Positions 7,110 through 16,041 of a DNA stretch of 64,000 nt are shown here, piece by piece. Source of the stretch: Salegentibacter holothuriorum (GTDB taxonomy: Bacteria; Bacteroidota; Bacteroidia; Flavobacteriales; Flavobacteriaceae). Each line of letters opens with the position of its first letter. Position 1 is the first letter of the stretch. The notes under the pieces are model-generated. The model ran no database searches. It saw only the letters and a list, made by a program, of their open reading frames with translations, and was not told where the DNA came from. The position numbers and the translations under genes are program-made. Location: the NCBI RefSeq assembly GCF_900168045.1, contig NZ_FUYY01000003.1, positions 186,001 to 250,000 on the forward strand, written 5' to 3'.

Positions 7110-9215
7110 ATGAGGAATTTATGGCTTTTTACAAGTATATTTTTAATACTAACAGCCATTATCAGCGGACAGGAAAAAGCAAAAAATAATTCGGGACTAC
7201 AAATTGAGGTGATTTTAGAAAATCCTTCCCGAGAGATCAATAATGGTATTGCTGAAGTTAAAGTCCAGGGAGGGGAAGAACCCTACCAATATAAATGGAC
7301 TAACCAATCTACCGCATTAGATGCCAGAAAGTCTACAGGTCTCATAGAAGGTATGGAGCATACCGTTAAAGTTACCGATGCCAATAACAATACTGTTTCT
7401 ACTTCTTTTACTATTCCTGCAGAGTCTATAACCGAGATTTTTAATAGCAATGTTCAGCCTGCAGTAGATTTTTTAGGCGGAATTTTATTCTGGGATCCAT
7501 TTGCCTCAATGGGGCTTTTTGATCCAATAGTTTATACCCCCAGTAAACAGGTGCCTATTCCTCAATGGGATGCTACCAGTGAAAAAGCTTATACCCTAAA
7601 AAAGTGGCTGGTTAACCAAGAGAACGAAGTTGCCGTAGGAGATAAAATTGCGATTATTCAAAGTGATGCGGGAGAAGAAATAACTGTTATTTCTCCGGTT
7701 AAGGGTAGATTAAATTATCTTGTAAAAGAAGGACAGGTAATCTTTGATCCTAACAGCACCAGCGACGTTATAGAACAGGATGCACACATGTTTGCAGAAA
7801 TAATCTATGCTGAACCACAGCCATTATTGCATCCTAACGGAGATAAAAAGAAGAATGCGATTCCGTTTATTGTGATGTGGTTAATTGTAGGAAGTATCTT
7901 TTTTACATTTAGGTTAGGTTTTGTAAATATTCGCGGATTTGGACATTCTATAGATTTAGCCAGAGGAAAGTACGACGATCCAAATGCACCGGGAACCATT
8001 ACCCACTTTCAAGCTATGGCAACTGCCGTTTCTGCAACTGTTGGTCTTGGGAATATCGCCGGAGTAGCAGTAGCTATTTCCCTTGGTGGTGCCGGGGCAA
8101 CTTTTTGGATGTTTATGGCTGGTTTCTTTGCGATGTCTTTAAAGTTCGTAGAATGTACCCTTGGTGTGAAATACCGATTTATAAATAGCGAAGGCCGCAT
8201 TTTTGGGGGACCAATGAATTATTTAAGGTATGGTCTGGAAAAAAGAAATATGAAAAACCTTGGGAAATTCCTTGCCAGCCTTTTTGCAGTATTAGGTGTG
8301 GGAGCTTCTTTTGGTGGCGGAAATATGCTGCAATCTAATCAGGCTTTTAAAATTGTATCAGAACAAATACCTTTTTTACAAGGTCACGGGTTTTGGTTTG
8401 GCGTTGGTTTTGCTATCCTGGTAGGGGTAGTAATTATTGGCGGTATTAATAGTATTGCTAAAGTTACCGGAAAAGTGGTGCCATTTATGGCTATAGTGTA
8501 TATTATTGGCTGTTCTATTGTTATTGGAACTCATATAGAAAACATTGGAGGTGCTTTTTCTGCTATTTACAATGGAGCCCTTTCTGCTGATGCTCTTAAA
8601 GGCGGTTTTATAGGAGTGTTGATTATTGGTCTGCAAAGAGCTGCCTTCTCTAGTGAGGCAGGGGTAGGTTCTGCTGCTATTGCACATAGTGCCTCTAAAA
8701 CTAATAATCCTATTGCAGATGGTTTCACCTCTCTTGTAGAACCTTTTATTGATACCATGGTGGTATGTACCATGACAGCTTTAGTGCTTATTTTTACAGG
8801 GATGCATGAAGTTAATGGTCTTGGTGGTGTAGAACTCACTTCAGATGCTTTTGGTAGCGTGATTTCCTGGTTCCCTTCTGTTCTCGCGTTTGCAGTATTC
8901 TTATTTGCTTTTTCTACTATGGTTTCCTGGTCATACTACGGGATGAGATCCTGGACCTATTTATTTGGAAAAAGTGTAAAATCAGAAATGGTTTATAAAG
9001 TTATGTTCCTATTATTCGTAGTGCTGGGAGCTTCTACAAGTCTTGGTGCCGTGCTTAGTTTTTCAGATATGATGATTCTGGCAATGTCCTTTCCAAATAT
9101 TATAGGACTATATATTATGTCTTCTGAAGTAAGGGAAGATATGGCGGTTTATTGGGACCGACTTAAAGCCGGTGGTCTATATGTTAATGAGAAATTTAGA
9201 AAAGCCGAAGGGTAA
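7110..9215 (+). CDS. Na+:alanine symporter (AGCS) with N-terminal SprB-like and lipoyl-like periplasmic domains
   Basis: A 701-residue protein. Residues 1-20 are a signal peptide. About 28-103 form an SprB-like repeat domain (GGEEPYQYKW at 54-63, ending HTVKVTDANNNTV). About 106-150 hold an amphipathic stretch (GGILFWDPFASMGLFDP). About 158-215 read like a barrel-sandwich (lipoyl/biotinyl) domain (TLKKWLVNQENEVAVGDKIA, then GRLNYLVKEGQVI), but DAG stands where the lipoylated lysine motif DKA would be. From 251 on it is a standard AGCS transporter, with the signature HFQAMATAVSATVGLGNIAG near 299-318. AGCS proteins take up alanine or glycine with Na+. The added domains would face the periplasm. 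It is paralogous to 12966-15044. Confidence 0.88.
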   Translation: MRNLWLFTSIFLILTAIISGQEKAKNNSGLQIEVILENPSREINNGIAEVKVQGGEEPYQYKWTNQSTALDARKSTGLIEGMEHTVKVTDANNNTVSTSFTIPAESITEIFNSNVQPAVDFLGGILFWDPFASMGLFDPIVYTPSKQVPIPQWDATSEKAYTLKKWLVNQENEVAVGDKIAIIQSDAGEEITVISPVKGRLNYLVKEGQVIFDPNSTSDVIEQDAHMFAEIIYAEPQPLLHPNGDKKKNAIPFIVMWLIVGSIFFTFRLGFVNIRGFGHSIDLARGKYDDPNAPGTITHFQAMATAVSATVGLGNIAGVAVAISLGGAGATFWMFMAGFFAMSLKFVECTLGVKYRFINSEGRIFGGPMNYLRYGLEKRNMKNLGKFLASLFAVLGVGASFGGGNMLQSNQAFKIVSEQIPFLQGHGFWFGVGFAILVGVVIIGGINSIAKVTGKVVPFMAIVYIIGCSIVIGTHIENIGGAFSAIYNGALSADALKGGFIGVLIIGLQRAAFSSEAGVGSAAIAHSASKTNNPIADGFTSLVEPFIDTMVVCTMTALVLIFTGMHEVNGLGGVELTSDAFGSVISWFPSVLAFAVFLFAFSTMVSWSYYGMRSWTYLFGKSVKSEMVYKVMFLLFVVLGASTSLGAVLSFSDMMILAMSFPNIIGLYIMSSEVREDMAVYWDRLKAGGLYVNEKFRKAEG

Positions 9216-9262
9216 TTTTTAAAGAGAGAAAAAAGGTTTCTTGTTTTCTCTCTTTAAAAATT
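9214..9262. terminator. Bidirectional terminator between convergent genes
   Basis: A perfect 19-bp inverted repeat (arms 9214-9232 and 9244-9262) has a core AAAGAGAGAAAA pairing with TTTTCTCTCTTT, and A/T runs at its base serve both strands. It separates the symporter gene from the convergent small membrane gene. Confidence 0.85.
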
Positions 9263-9266
9263 ATTT

Positions 9267-9614
9267 TCAAGGTGCTTTTTGTAGAAAATAGAAAATTATA
9301 CTTCCGGCTAAATACAGTAAAACATCTCTAAAATCGGCGGTGTAGCGCCAATGTATGGGCGGAAGTATAATTTCAAAATAAACAGTATACATTAAAAATA
9401 CCGATGATATGCTGGTGATATTTAATCGCAGGCTTTTATCTTTTTTAAGGTGTTGTACAACTAAAAGGCAAATGCTTAAAACAATAGGCATGCAAAGAAA
9501 ATCTGCCAGGTAAAATCTAATAAAATTGGGAAGAGGATAGTCTAAAAAATAAAGGACCTGAAGTATTGCGAAAAGAATGCAATATAGAAAAAACACTAAT
9601 TTTAAGCTTTTCAT
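9267..9614 (-). CDS. Small four-TM integral membrane protein, unknown function
   Basis: A 115-residue hydrophobic protein starting at the ATG at 9614 (MKSLKLVFFLYC). About four membrane segments are visible (5-24, 33-53, 68-86 and 93-111). It contains LADFLCMPIVLSICLLVVQHL, a pattern I have seen in uncharacterised flavobacterial membrane proteins, but I cannot name a function. The start codon overlaps the stop of the preceding small gene (ATGA), so the two are translationally coupled. A longer frame to 9674 would read further into the upstream gene and is less likely. Confidence 0.65.
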   Translation of the reverse strand: MKSLKLVFFLYCILFAILQVLYFLDYPLPNFIRFYLADFLCMPIVLSICLLVVQHLKKDKSLRLNITSISSVFLMYTVYFEIILPPIHWRYTADFRDVLLYLAGSIIFYFLQKAP

Positions 9615-9799
9615 AGCAAGAAGAGGGAAACTAGGAATGCGATTACTCCGCCCACGATCATAACTACCATCCAAATGGAATAACCTACTTTGGAAAAGAA
9701 TTTTGCAAACGTATTTTTAGGTTTATTCTCTTCCGCTACTGGAGAAGAAGTCTTGGTGTTTTTAGCAGTATCTGTTTTATTTTCCCGGGCTGATTTCAT
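9611..9799 (-). CDS. Small single-TM membrane protein, unknown function
   Basis: A 62-residue protein from the ATG at 9799 (MKSARENKTDTAKN). A TTG at 9817 would add six residues. The N-terminal 35 residues are polar and Lys/Thr/Ser-rich; the C-terminal half (about 38-62) is one membrane helix (YSIWMVVMIVGGVIAFLVSL). The polar head is probably cytoplasmic. It is coupled by an ATGA overlap to the downstream four-TM gene, which suggests the two products work together. I do not recognise the family. Confidence 0.6.
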   Translation of the reverse strand: MKSARENKTDTAKNTKTSSPVAEENKPKNTFAKFFSKVGYSIWMVVMIVGGVIAFLVSLFLL

Positions 9800-9903
9800 A
9801 GTAGAATTAGGCTTCAACTTTTTTTATAATTAATATACTAATGCTATGGGCTTAGCTTAAAAGGAAAGCTGTAAAGTAGTTCACTTCTTAAATAAACTTA
9901 AAA

Positions 9904-10461
9904 TTATTTTGCTTTCCAACCCCAGGGAGCAACAGGCGTTGCTACCGGATTTGAAAGATCAAACTTCACGGTGAAATGGCCTTCCCTTCCCATTCGCTTA
10001 AGGTTATAGGTGAAAAAATCTTCATCTAAACTTATCCACCAAACATTGGTTGCTGCAGCAGGAAGTAGTGCAGCGGTTTCTGGATCTGCAGGGAAAACCT
10101 GAACATTTGATAAGCCCGTATTTGGAGCAGTACCACCATATTGAGTGATTTTATCTTCACTTCCATCGGGTTTGCGATGATCGTGTTTTAGCTGAATTCT
10201 ATCATTCTTAAAGCTTAAAATCCAGGTTCGGGATTTATTTTCTCCTACAAAAAATGGAATTTTAATTTCATTTTCGTTACAAGCTCTTACGTGCATTAGT
10301 AATTTCTTATTAGCAAAATCATCATTCCCCAGGTCTTTTGTGATAATACCTTCGTAACTATTTCCGCAATGTTCTTGAAGTTGCTTCCAAAAGTTTTCTG
10401 CCGGGGTTTCTTGTGCCAATACCGTAAAACTTAGAAGGAATAAAATGGTAGATAATTTCAT
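9904..10461 (-). CDS. Secreted protein of unknown function
   Basis: A 185-residue protein with a Sec signal peptide (MKLSTILFLLSFTVLAQE, cleavage about residue 17-19) and no lipobox. The mature part is beta-rich and charged, with two Cys (near 32 and 61) that could form a disulfide. Distinctive segments are NSYEGIITKDLG, SRTWILSFKNDRIQLKHDHR and the C-terminal NPVATPVAPWGWKAK. It looks like an uncharacterised periplasmic protein found in Bacteroidota; I see no catalytic motif. It is a monocistronic minus-strand gene whose start faces that of the SGNH lipoprotein 68 bp away, so the two share an upstream region. Confidence 0.7.
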   Translation of the reverse strand: MKLSTILFLLSFTVLAQETPAENFWKQLQEHCGNSYEGIITKDLGNDDFANKKLLMHVRACNENEIKIPFFVGENKSRTWILSFKNDRIQLKHDHRKPDGSEDKITQYGGTAPNTGLSNVQVFPADPETAALLPAAATNVWWISLDEDFFTYNLKRMGREGHFTVKFDLSNPVATPVAPWGWKAK

Positions 10462-10529
10462 ATTACAACTGATGTAAATGTTTTAAATTGCTGCAAAATA
10501 CATTTTTTTAAGTCTCAAAAATATTTCTT

Positions 10530-11234
10530 ATGAAAAATTTCTACTTCATATTTTTCGCTTTTATAATAATTAGCTGTGGCACCTCAAATTCTGCAACTAA
10601 TACCTCAGAAATCAATAGCTCTTCTGGAATGGATTACAGTTATTTAGCCCTGGGGGATTCTTATACTATAGGAGAAAGTGTTACTGAAAGTGAACGTTGG
10701 CCCGTTCAACTTGTAGCCAGATTAAAAAAGGAGGGTTATAAAGTTGCGCCACCTAAAATTATTGCCAAAACAGGATGGACTACAGGAAATCTTCTAAGTG
10801 CTATGCGATCTGAACTTAATTACACCAGAAAATTTGATCTGGTTTCTATCCTAATTGGTGTAAATAATCAATACCAGGGGAAAAGTATAGAAGATTATGA
10901 AGAAGAATTACGTGAGATTTTCAAGCTAGCCCTTAATCATTCCAAACAAAGAGAGAAGGGAGTATTTGCTTTGAGTATACCAGATTATGGTGTAACTCCT
11001 TTTGGTAAAGAAAATGCCGAAAGCATTGGTGAGGAAATAGATGAGTTTAATGCAGTTTTTAGAAGAGTCTCAGCAGAATTTGAAGTTGATTTTTATAATA
11101 TTACTCCAATTTCTAGAGAAGCTGCAAGGGATGATGCGCTTATTGCTAAAGATGGGTTGCATCCCAGCGGATTGATGTATAGGTATTGGGTCGATGAAAT
11201 TATAGATGAAATCCCCCAAATGTTACCGCAATAG
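10530..11234 (+). CDS. SGNH/GDSL hydrolase lipoprotein
   Basis: A 234-residue protein with a lipobox (IIISC, Cys16). Block I is YLALGDSYTIGES with catalytic Ser44; block III is ILIGVNNQYQG (oxyanion Asn near 112); block V is KDGLHPSG with Asp208 and His211. All SGNH residues are therefore present, supporting an envelope-anchored esterase, lipase or acetylhydrolase. The substrate is unknown. The ATG at 10530 starts the signal peptide. The DUF2851 gene follows 43 nt downstream on the same strand and may share a transcript. Confidence 0.87.
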   Translation: MKNFYFIFFAFIIISCGTSNSATNTSEINSSSGMDYSYLALGDSYTIGESVTESERWPVQLVARLKKEGYKVAPPKIIAKTGWTTGNLLSAMRSELNYTRKFDLVSILIGVNNQYQGKSIEDYEEELREIFKLALNHSKQREKGVFALSIPDYGVTPFGKENAESIGEEIDEFNAVFRRVSAEFEVDFYNITPISREAARDDALIAKDGLHPSGLMYRYWVDEIIDEIPQMLPQ

Positions 11235-11277
11235 ACTAAAAGCTATATTTTGAATCGCATTTTTTTAATTTTAAAAG

Positions 11278-12558
11278 ATGCGAGAGGACTTTCTACATTA
11301 TCTATGGAAATACAAGAAATTCGATTTCACCAATGCAAAAACAACGCAAGGGGAAAAGCTACTTCTTATAGATAGTGGAATTCATAATTTTAATTCCGGT
11401 CCAGATTTTTTTAACGCCAGGTTAAAAATAGGTAATCAAATATGGGCAGGAAATGTTGAACTGCATACCAAAGCTTCTGATTGGTATTTTCACCAACACG
11501 AAAAAGATAGAAATTACGATAATGTAATTTTACATGTGGTTTGGGAAGATGATGTAGAAGTGAAAAGGCAGAATAAGAGCTCAATTCCTGCTTTGAGTTT
11601 AAAAAGCTTAGTAGATAGCAGTTTAATTAATGACTACCAAAAGCTTTTTGCTTCATCCCAAAACTGGATTAATTGTGAGAAAAGCTTTCAATCTATAACC
11701 AATTTCACCTTGCGACACTGGCAAGAACGCTTATATATAGAGCGTTTAGAAGAAAAATCGGAGCTTATTCAAGATTTATTAAAGAAATCCGGTAATAATT
11801 GGGAATTGGTTTTATTCCAGATGTTAGCTAAAAACTTTGGGCTTAACCTCAATGGAGATGCGTTTTTAAGTATGGCGCAAAGTTTAGAATTTCCGATTAT
11901 ACAAAAAGCTTCTCAAGATAATTTACAGATGGAAGCTTTACTGTTTGGTCAATGTGGTTTGTTGGAAAGGCCGCTTAATATTCCCTATTACCTGGAGCTT
12001 AAAAAGGAATATGCCTATTTGAGCTATAAATACAAGCTTTCAAATGCTGGAGTGATAAGGCCTAAATATTTTAGGCTTAGACCAGATAATTTCCCTAACA
12101 TCAGGTTGTCTCAGCTAGCTTCCCTTTATACTCGGCATAGAAAATTATTTTCAGAATTAATTGTCTCAAAATCTTTAGAAGCGGTTTACAGTATTTTGAG
12201 TGTAGAAACCTCATTATTTTGGAAAACGCATTTTACATTTCAGAAGAAACATAAAAAGCGTGAAAAAGCTTTAAGCATAGCCTATAAAGATTTGTTGCTT
12301 ATTAATACCATTATCCCTTTACGATTTTGCTATTCCCAGGCAATGGGCAATGATGAGGTAGAGGAGCTGCTATCCCTAATGCAACAACTATCTCCTGAGA
12401 ATAATAAAATTATTCAGAATTTTAAAAAGCTAAAAAAAAACTGCGTAGAAAATTCAATGCATTCCCAGGCAATGGTACAGTTAAAAAAGAACTATTGCGA
12501 AGCCAATAAATGTCTGGATTGTGCTATTGGTGTAAAATTACTACATGGAAAAGCTTAA
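11278..12558 (+). CDS. DUF2851 family protein
   Basis: A 426-residue protein matching DUF2851, a family of unknown function common in Bacteroidota. The N-terminal signature is clear (MREDFLHYLWKYKKFD, DSGIHNFNSGPDFFNARLKI, GNVELHTKASDWYFHQH). The Asp/Glu/His-rich N-terminal third (about residues 30-90) resembles a nuclease-like fold to my eye, but that is only a suggestion. The C-terminus carries a Cys cluster (CEANKCLDCAIGVKLL) that could bind a metal. No signal peptide is visible. It lies between the SGNH lipoprotein and PspC genes; context gives no function. Confidence 0.8.
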   Translation: MREDFLHYLWKYKKFDFTNAKTTQGEKLLLIDSGIHNFNSGPDFFNARLKIGNQIWAGNVELHTKASDWYFHQHEKDRNYDNVILHVVWEDDVEVKRQNKSSIPALSLKSLVDSSLINDYQKLFASSQNWINCEKSFQSITNFTLRHWQERLYIERLEEKSELIQDLLKKSGNNWELVLFQMLAKNFGLNLNGDAFLSMAQSLEFPIIQKASQDNLQMEALLFGQCGLLERPLNIPYYLELKKEYAYLSYKYKLSNAGVIRPKYFRLRPDNFPNIRLSQLASLYTRHRKLFSELIVSKSLEAVYSILSVETSLFWKTHFTFQKKHKKREKALSIAYKDLLLINTIIPLRFCYSQAMGNDEVEELLSLMQQLSPENNKIIQNFKKLKKNCVENSMHSQAMVQLKKNYCEANKCLDCAIGVKLLHGKA

Positions 12559-12563
12559 AATGT

Positions 12564-12571
12564 TATATTTG
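12564..12571 (+). promoter_or_regulatory. Possible -7 box for the PspC gene
   Basis: TATATTTG matches TAnnTTTG exactly and ends five bases before the ATG at 12577, which would give a leaderless mRNA. No TTG is found at the usual distance upstream, so confidence is limited. Confidence 0.35.
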
Positions 12572-12576
12572 TGTCG

Positions 12577-12807
12577 ATGACAAAAATGGTGCATAATATT
12601 CGATATTATTTTGAAAGACACGGCTTCTATGTGTCTTCACGGGTAGCCGATAAATTAGGTATGCGTGCTAAAAGCATTCGTTTGTTTTTTATTTACGCCT
12701 CTTTCTTTACCCTTGGTTCCTGGTTTGTAGTTTATTTAGTCCTGGCTTTTTGGCTAAAACTTAAAGATCTGGTGTATACCAAAAGAACTTCAGTTTTTGA
12801 TCTTTAG
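12577..12807 (+). CDS. PspC-domain membrane protein
   Basis: A 76-residue protein from the ATG at 12577; a GTG at 12571 overlaps a -7-like box and is less likely. After an N-terminal helix (MVHNIRYYFERHGFYVSSRVADKLGM) comes the PspC core: LGMRAKSIRLFFIYASFFTLGSW and YLVLAFWLKLKD, forming one or two membrane passes. PspC proteins belong to the phage-shock/envelope-stress response, but stand-alone PspC genes in Bacteroidota lack the PspA/F partners, and none is here. Its role is therefore only broadly envelope-related. It lies 18 nt after the DUF2851 gene. Confidence 0.8.
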   Translation: MTKMVHNIRYYFERHGFYVSSRVADKLGMRAKSIRLFFIYASFFTLGSWFVVYLVLAFWLKLKDLVYTKRTSVFDL

Positions 12808-12965
12808 GTAGTTTTTTTAATGAAAATGTCAATTAACTAAATTTAATTGAATTATTATTTAACAATTTCTTTACAATTTAACTCCCAAAAATTTGAAAAA
12901 GCCTAATTTTTTAGCATCTTGCTTCGCGGAAATATTAATTCTAAATTAAACAACCAATATACTAT

Positions 12966-15044
12966 ATGAGAAAGTATCTACTTTCAATGTTCTTTTTGTT
13001 TTCAATTTTGGCAATTAATGCACAAGAACTGGATGTAAAAGCCAAAGTTGGCAATCCGTCAAATATTATTAATAATGGGTTTATTGACCTTGAAGTAACA
13101 GGAGGAGCGCCTCCTTATCAGTACAAATGGTCAGACCCTGAAACTTCTCTACAATCCTCTCGCGCTGAAGGTTTAACCGAAGGTGTTCCTTACGAAGTTA
13201 CTGTAACAGATAGTCAAAACAATACGGTAACTAAAAGTTTTGAAATAGAAGCCAAAGCCATTACTGAGCATTTTAACGGAACTTTTGTTCCAGTTGTAGA
13301 AGCGATGACGGCCGTGCTTTTTTGGGATCCATTTACCGCAATAGGTGTCTATGATCCTAAAGTTTATGCTGAATTAAGGAATGTTCCTACACCAGATTGG
13401 AGTGCTGATGCAGAAGATAAATTTACCTTAAAAGAGTGGCTGGTAGAAGAAGGAACACATGTAGAAGAAGGTGATCTTATTGCTTTGGTGAGCTCTCAAA
13501 ATAGTGGAGATTTACAAGTTGAGGCTAATGCTACCGGAACGGTAGCTTACCTGGTAGAAGAAGGTGAAACCATATGGGATTATCAAAACAGTGCAGATCT
13601 TATTGAAACCAACGCCCACATGTTGGCTCAAATTCAATATGATGAACCGCAGATTTTAACTAATCCTAACGGAACTCCACAGAAACATAATATTCCTTTT
13701 ATTGTAGTCTGGTTAATTTTTGGTGCCGCATTCTTTACGGTAAAAATGGGCTTCATCAACTTTAAAGGATTTAGACACTCTATAGACCTTGCAAGAGGGA
13801 AATATGACGAGCCTAACGCGCCGGGTAGTATTACCCACTTTCAGGCGCTGGCTACCGCAGTTTCTGCTACAGTAGGTCTTGGTAATATCGCAGGTGTTGC
13901 TGTTGCAATTTCCCTTGGTGGAGCAGGAGCAACTTTTTGGATGATTATTGCCGGTTTATTGGGTATGGCATCAAAATTTGTGGAATGTACCCTTGGTGTG
14001 AAATATCGTTTTATAAACTCTGAAGGCAGAATCTTTGGAGGGCCAATGAACTATTTGCGCTACGGACTTGAAAAAAGAAATATGCGCGGTCTGGGTAAAT
14101 TCCTTGCTGCCTTTTTCGCTATTTTAGGTATCGGGGCATCTTTTGGGGGTGGAAATATGTTCCAGGCCAATCAATCTTTTGAAATCCTTTCCGGGCAATT
14201 TTCGTTCTTAATCGGTAATGGTTTCTGGTTCGGCTTAGTGATTGCAATTCTTGTAGGAATTGTAATTATTGGGGGAATTCAAAGTATTGCTAAGGTAACC
14301 GGTAAAGTTGTGCCTTTTATGGCTGCAGTTTACGTTCTTGGTGCTTTAACAGTAATAATTATAAATATAGAAAATGTTGTTCCGGCATTTGGAGCTATAT
14401 ACGATGGTGCATTTAACGCCACCGCATTGAAAGGTGGATTTATCGGGGTGCTAATTGTTGGTTTTCAACGTGCAGCATTCTCTAACGAAGCTGGTGTTGG
14501 ATCGGCAGCGATTGCCCACTCGGCAGCAAAAACAAATCATCCGCCATCTGAAGGTTTTGTAGCTTTATTAGAACCTTTTATAGATACCGTAGTGGTTTGT
14601 ACGTTAACCGCTTTAGTATTGATCTTTACCGGAATGCATGAAGAAGAAGGAATAGGTGGAGTACAATTAACCTCAGAAGCTTTTGCAAGTGTAATTTCCT
14701 GGTTCCCCTATGTATTGTCTGCAGCTGTATTCCTTTTTGCATTTTCTACCATGATTTCCTGGTCTTATTACGGGATGCGTTCCTGGACCTATTTATTTGG
14801 AAAGAGTAAAAAAACAGAATTGGCATATAAAATATTATTCCTTGTATTTGTGGTAGTAGGAGCTTCTATTAGTCTTGGCGCAGTACTTGACTTCTCTGAT
14901 ATGATGATATTGGCAATGTCTTTCCCTAATATTATTGGGCTTTATATTATGTCTAGCGAAGTTAGAAGAGATCTTAATGAATATTCCAGAAAGCTAAAAG
15001 CAGGAGAATTATTCAAGAAACAACGAGAGGCAAAAGCCAGCTAA
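12966..15044 (+). CDS. Second Na+:alanine symporter with SprB-like and lipoyl-like periplasmic domains
   Basis: A 692-residue paralogue of the protein at 7110-9215 with the same architecture: signal peptide (1-20), SprB-like domain (about 22-95, GGAPPYQYKW at 46-55), amphipathic segment (VLFWDPFTAIGVYDP), barrel-sandwich domain (about 150-205; TLKEWLVEEGTHVEEGDLIA and TGTVAYLVEEGETI, no modifiable lysine at the turn) and the AGCS transporter from about 243. The transporter halves are near-identical in long stretches, while the periplasmic domains differ more. A 158-bp AT-rich leader precedes it. The HHH protein gene follows after 12 nt and may be co-transcribed. Alanine/glycine uptake is inferred from the family. 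Confidence 0.88.
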   Translation: MRKYLLSMFFLFSILAINAQELDVKAKVGNPSNIINNGFIDLEVTGGAPPYQYKWSDPETSLQSSRAEGLTEGVPYEVTVTDSQNNTVTKSFEIEAKAITEHFNGTFVPVVEAMTAVLFWDPFTAIGVYDPKVYAELRNVPTPDWSADAEDKFTLKEWLVEEGTHVEEGDLIALVSSQNSGDLQVEANATGTVAYLVEEGETIWDYQNSADLIETNAHMLAQIQYDEPQILTNPNGTPQKHNIPFIVVWLIFGAAFFTVKMGFINFKGFRHSIDLARGKYDEPNAPGSITHFQALATAVSATVGLGNIAGVAVAISLGGAGATFWMIIAGLLGMASKFVECTLGVKYRFINSEGRIFGGPMNYLRYGLEKRNMRGLGKFLAAFFAILGIGASFGGGNMFQANQSFEILSGQFSFLIGNGFWFGLVIAILVGIVIIGGIQSIAKVTGKVVPFMAAVYVLGALTVIIINIENVVPAFGAIYDGAFNATALKGGFIGVLIVGFQRAAFSNEAGVGSAAIAHSAAKTNHPPSEGFVALLEPFIDTVVVCTLTALVLIFTGMHEEEGIGGVQLTSEAFASVISWFPYVLSAAVFLFAFSTMISWSYYGMRSWTYLFGKSKKTELAYKILFLVFVVVGASISLGAVLDFSDMMILAMSFPNIIGLYIMSSEVRRDLNEYSRKLKAGELFKKQREAKAS

Positions 15045-15056
15045 TCTTGTAAAATT

Positions 15057-15923
15057 ATGAAACCGATAAGATCCCATTTTGCGTTCACCAGGAGCCAGCA
15101 AAATGGGATTTTTCTTTTGTTATGCATTATAATTATATTTCAGGGAATTTATTACTTTTCAGATTTTTCACCTGAAGATTCAGATGTAGGTTTAACACCT
15201 GAAGAGGTAGAGCGTTTTCAGGCTCAGATAGATTCTATTAAATTAGCCAGGGCTGAAGCAGACTCTGTGAAGGTCTTTCCTTTTAATCCAAATTATATAA
15301 CAGATTTTAAAGGCTATACCTTGGGTATGAGTGCAACAGAAATAGATAAACTACATCGATTTAGAGATGAGAATAAATGGGTTAATTCTGCAGAAGATTT
15401 TCAAGAAGTAACAGGTGTTTCAGATTCTTTACTCGCTTCAATTTCTCCCTATTTTAAATTTCCAGATTGGGTAATTAAGGCTCAGAAGGAAAAAGAAAAG
15501 ATAAGTACAAACCGGGTAATTTCTGTTTCAGATTTAAATAATGTCAAGGCTGAAGAGCTGCAAAGAGTAAATGGGGTAGGTGAGGTGTTGGCAAACAGAA
15601 TAGTTGATTACAGAAATAAAATTGGTGGTTTTAGAAGTGAGATTCAGTTAAAGGATATTTATGGCTTAAACTATGAAACGCGGGAAGCACTTCAAAGACG
15701 GTTTCGTGTTCTTGGAGATCAAAAATTCAGTTTAATCAATATTAATGAGGCGAAAGTTTTAGACCTTGTTGCGGTTCCATATATCAAATATGAGTTAGCC
15801 AGAGAAATTATAGATTATCGTCAGTTGCACGAAGGAATCAAATCTTTTGCTGAATTATCAAAAATAGAAAGTTTTCCTTCCGATAAAATTGATAGAATTC
15901 AATTATATTTGAGCTTAGATTGA
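15057..15923 (+). CDS. Membrane-anchored helix-hairpin-helix (ComEA-like) protein
   Basis: A 288-residue protein with an N-terminal membrane anchor (about 17-36, GIFLLLCIIIIFQGIYYF) and three repeated HhH-type segments: about 80-135, about 155-225 (VKAEELQRVNGVGEVLANRIVDYR is the clearest) and about 230-288 (NINEAKVLDLVAVPYIKYELAREI). ComEA-type HhH domains bind double-stranded DNA; topology puts these domains on the outer face of the inner membrane. A link to DNA uptake is possible, but no other competence genes are near. It starts 12 nt after the symporter gene. The domain call is secure; a DNA-uptake role is not. Confidence 0.8.
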   Translation: MKPIRSHFAFTRSQQNGIFLLLCIIIIFQGIYYFSDFSPEDSDVGLTPEEVERFQAQIDSIKLARAEADSVKVFPFNPNYITDFKGYTLGMSATEIDKLHRFRDENKWVNSAEDFQEVTGVSDSLLASISPYFKFPDWVIKAQKEKEKISTNRVISVSDLNNVKAEELQRVNGVGEVLANRIVDYRNKIGGFRSEIQLKDIYGLNYETREALQRRFRVLGDQKFSLININEAKVLDLVAVPYIKYELAREIIDYRQLHEGIKSFAELSKIESFPSDKIDRIQLYLSLD

Positions 15924-16041
15924 GTATTCGGAATATTGATCTTTTAGGATTTTAGTTTGCCGAATAGTTTTATAAAAAATGCTATTGGTTGATTTGTAAG
16001 TCGATAGCCTTGCTTTGGATTAAAAGAAAAAATAATTTAGT

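Noticed and set aside
12571-12576. GTG start for the PspC gene
   Set aside because: The GTG shares its G with the last base of a TATATTTG -7 box; the ATG at 12577 fits homologues and the promoter.
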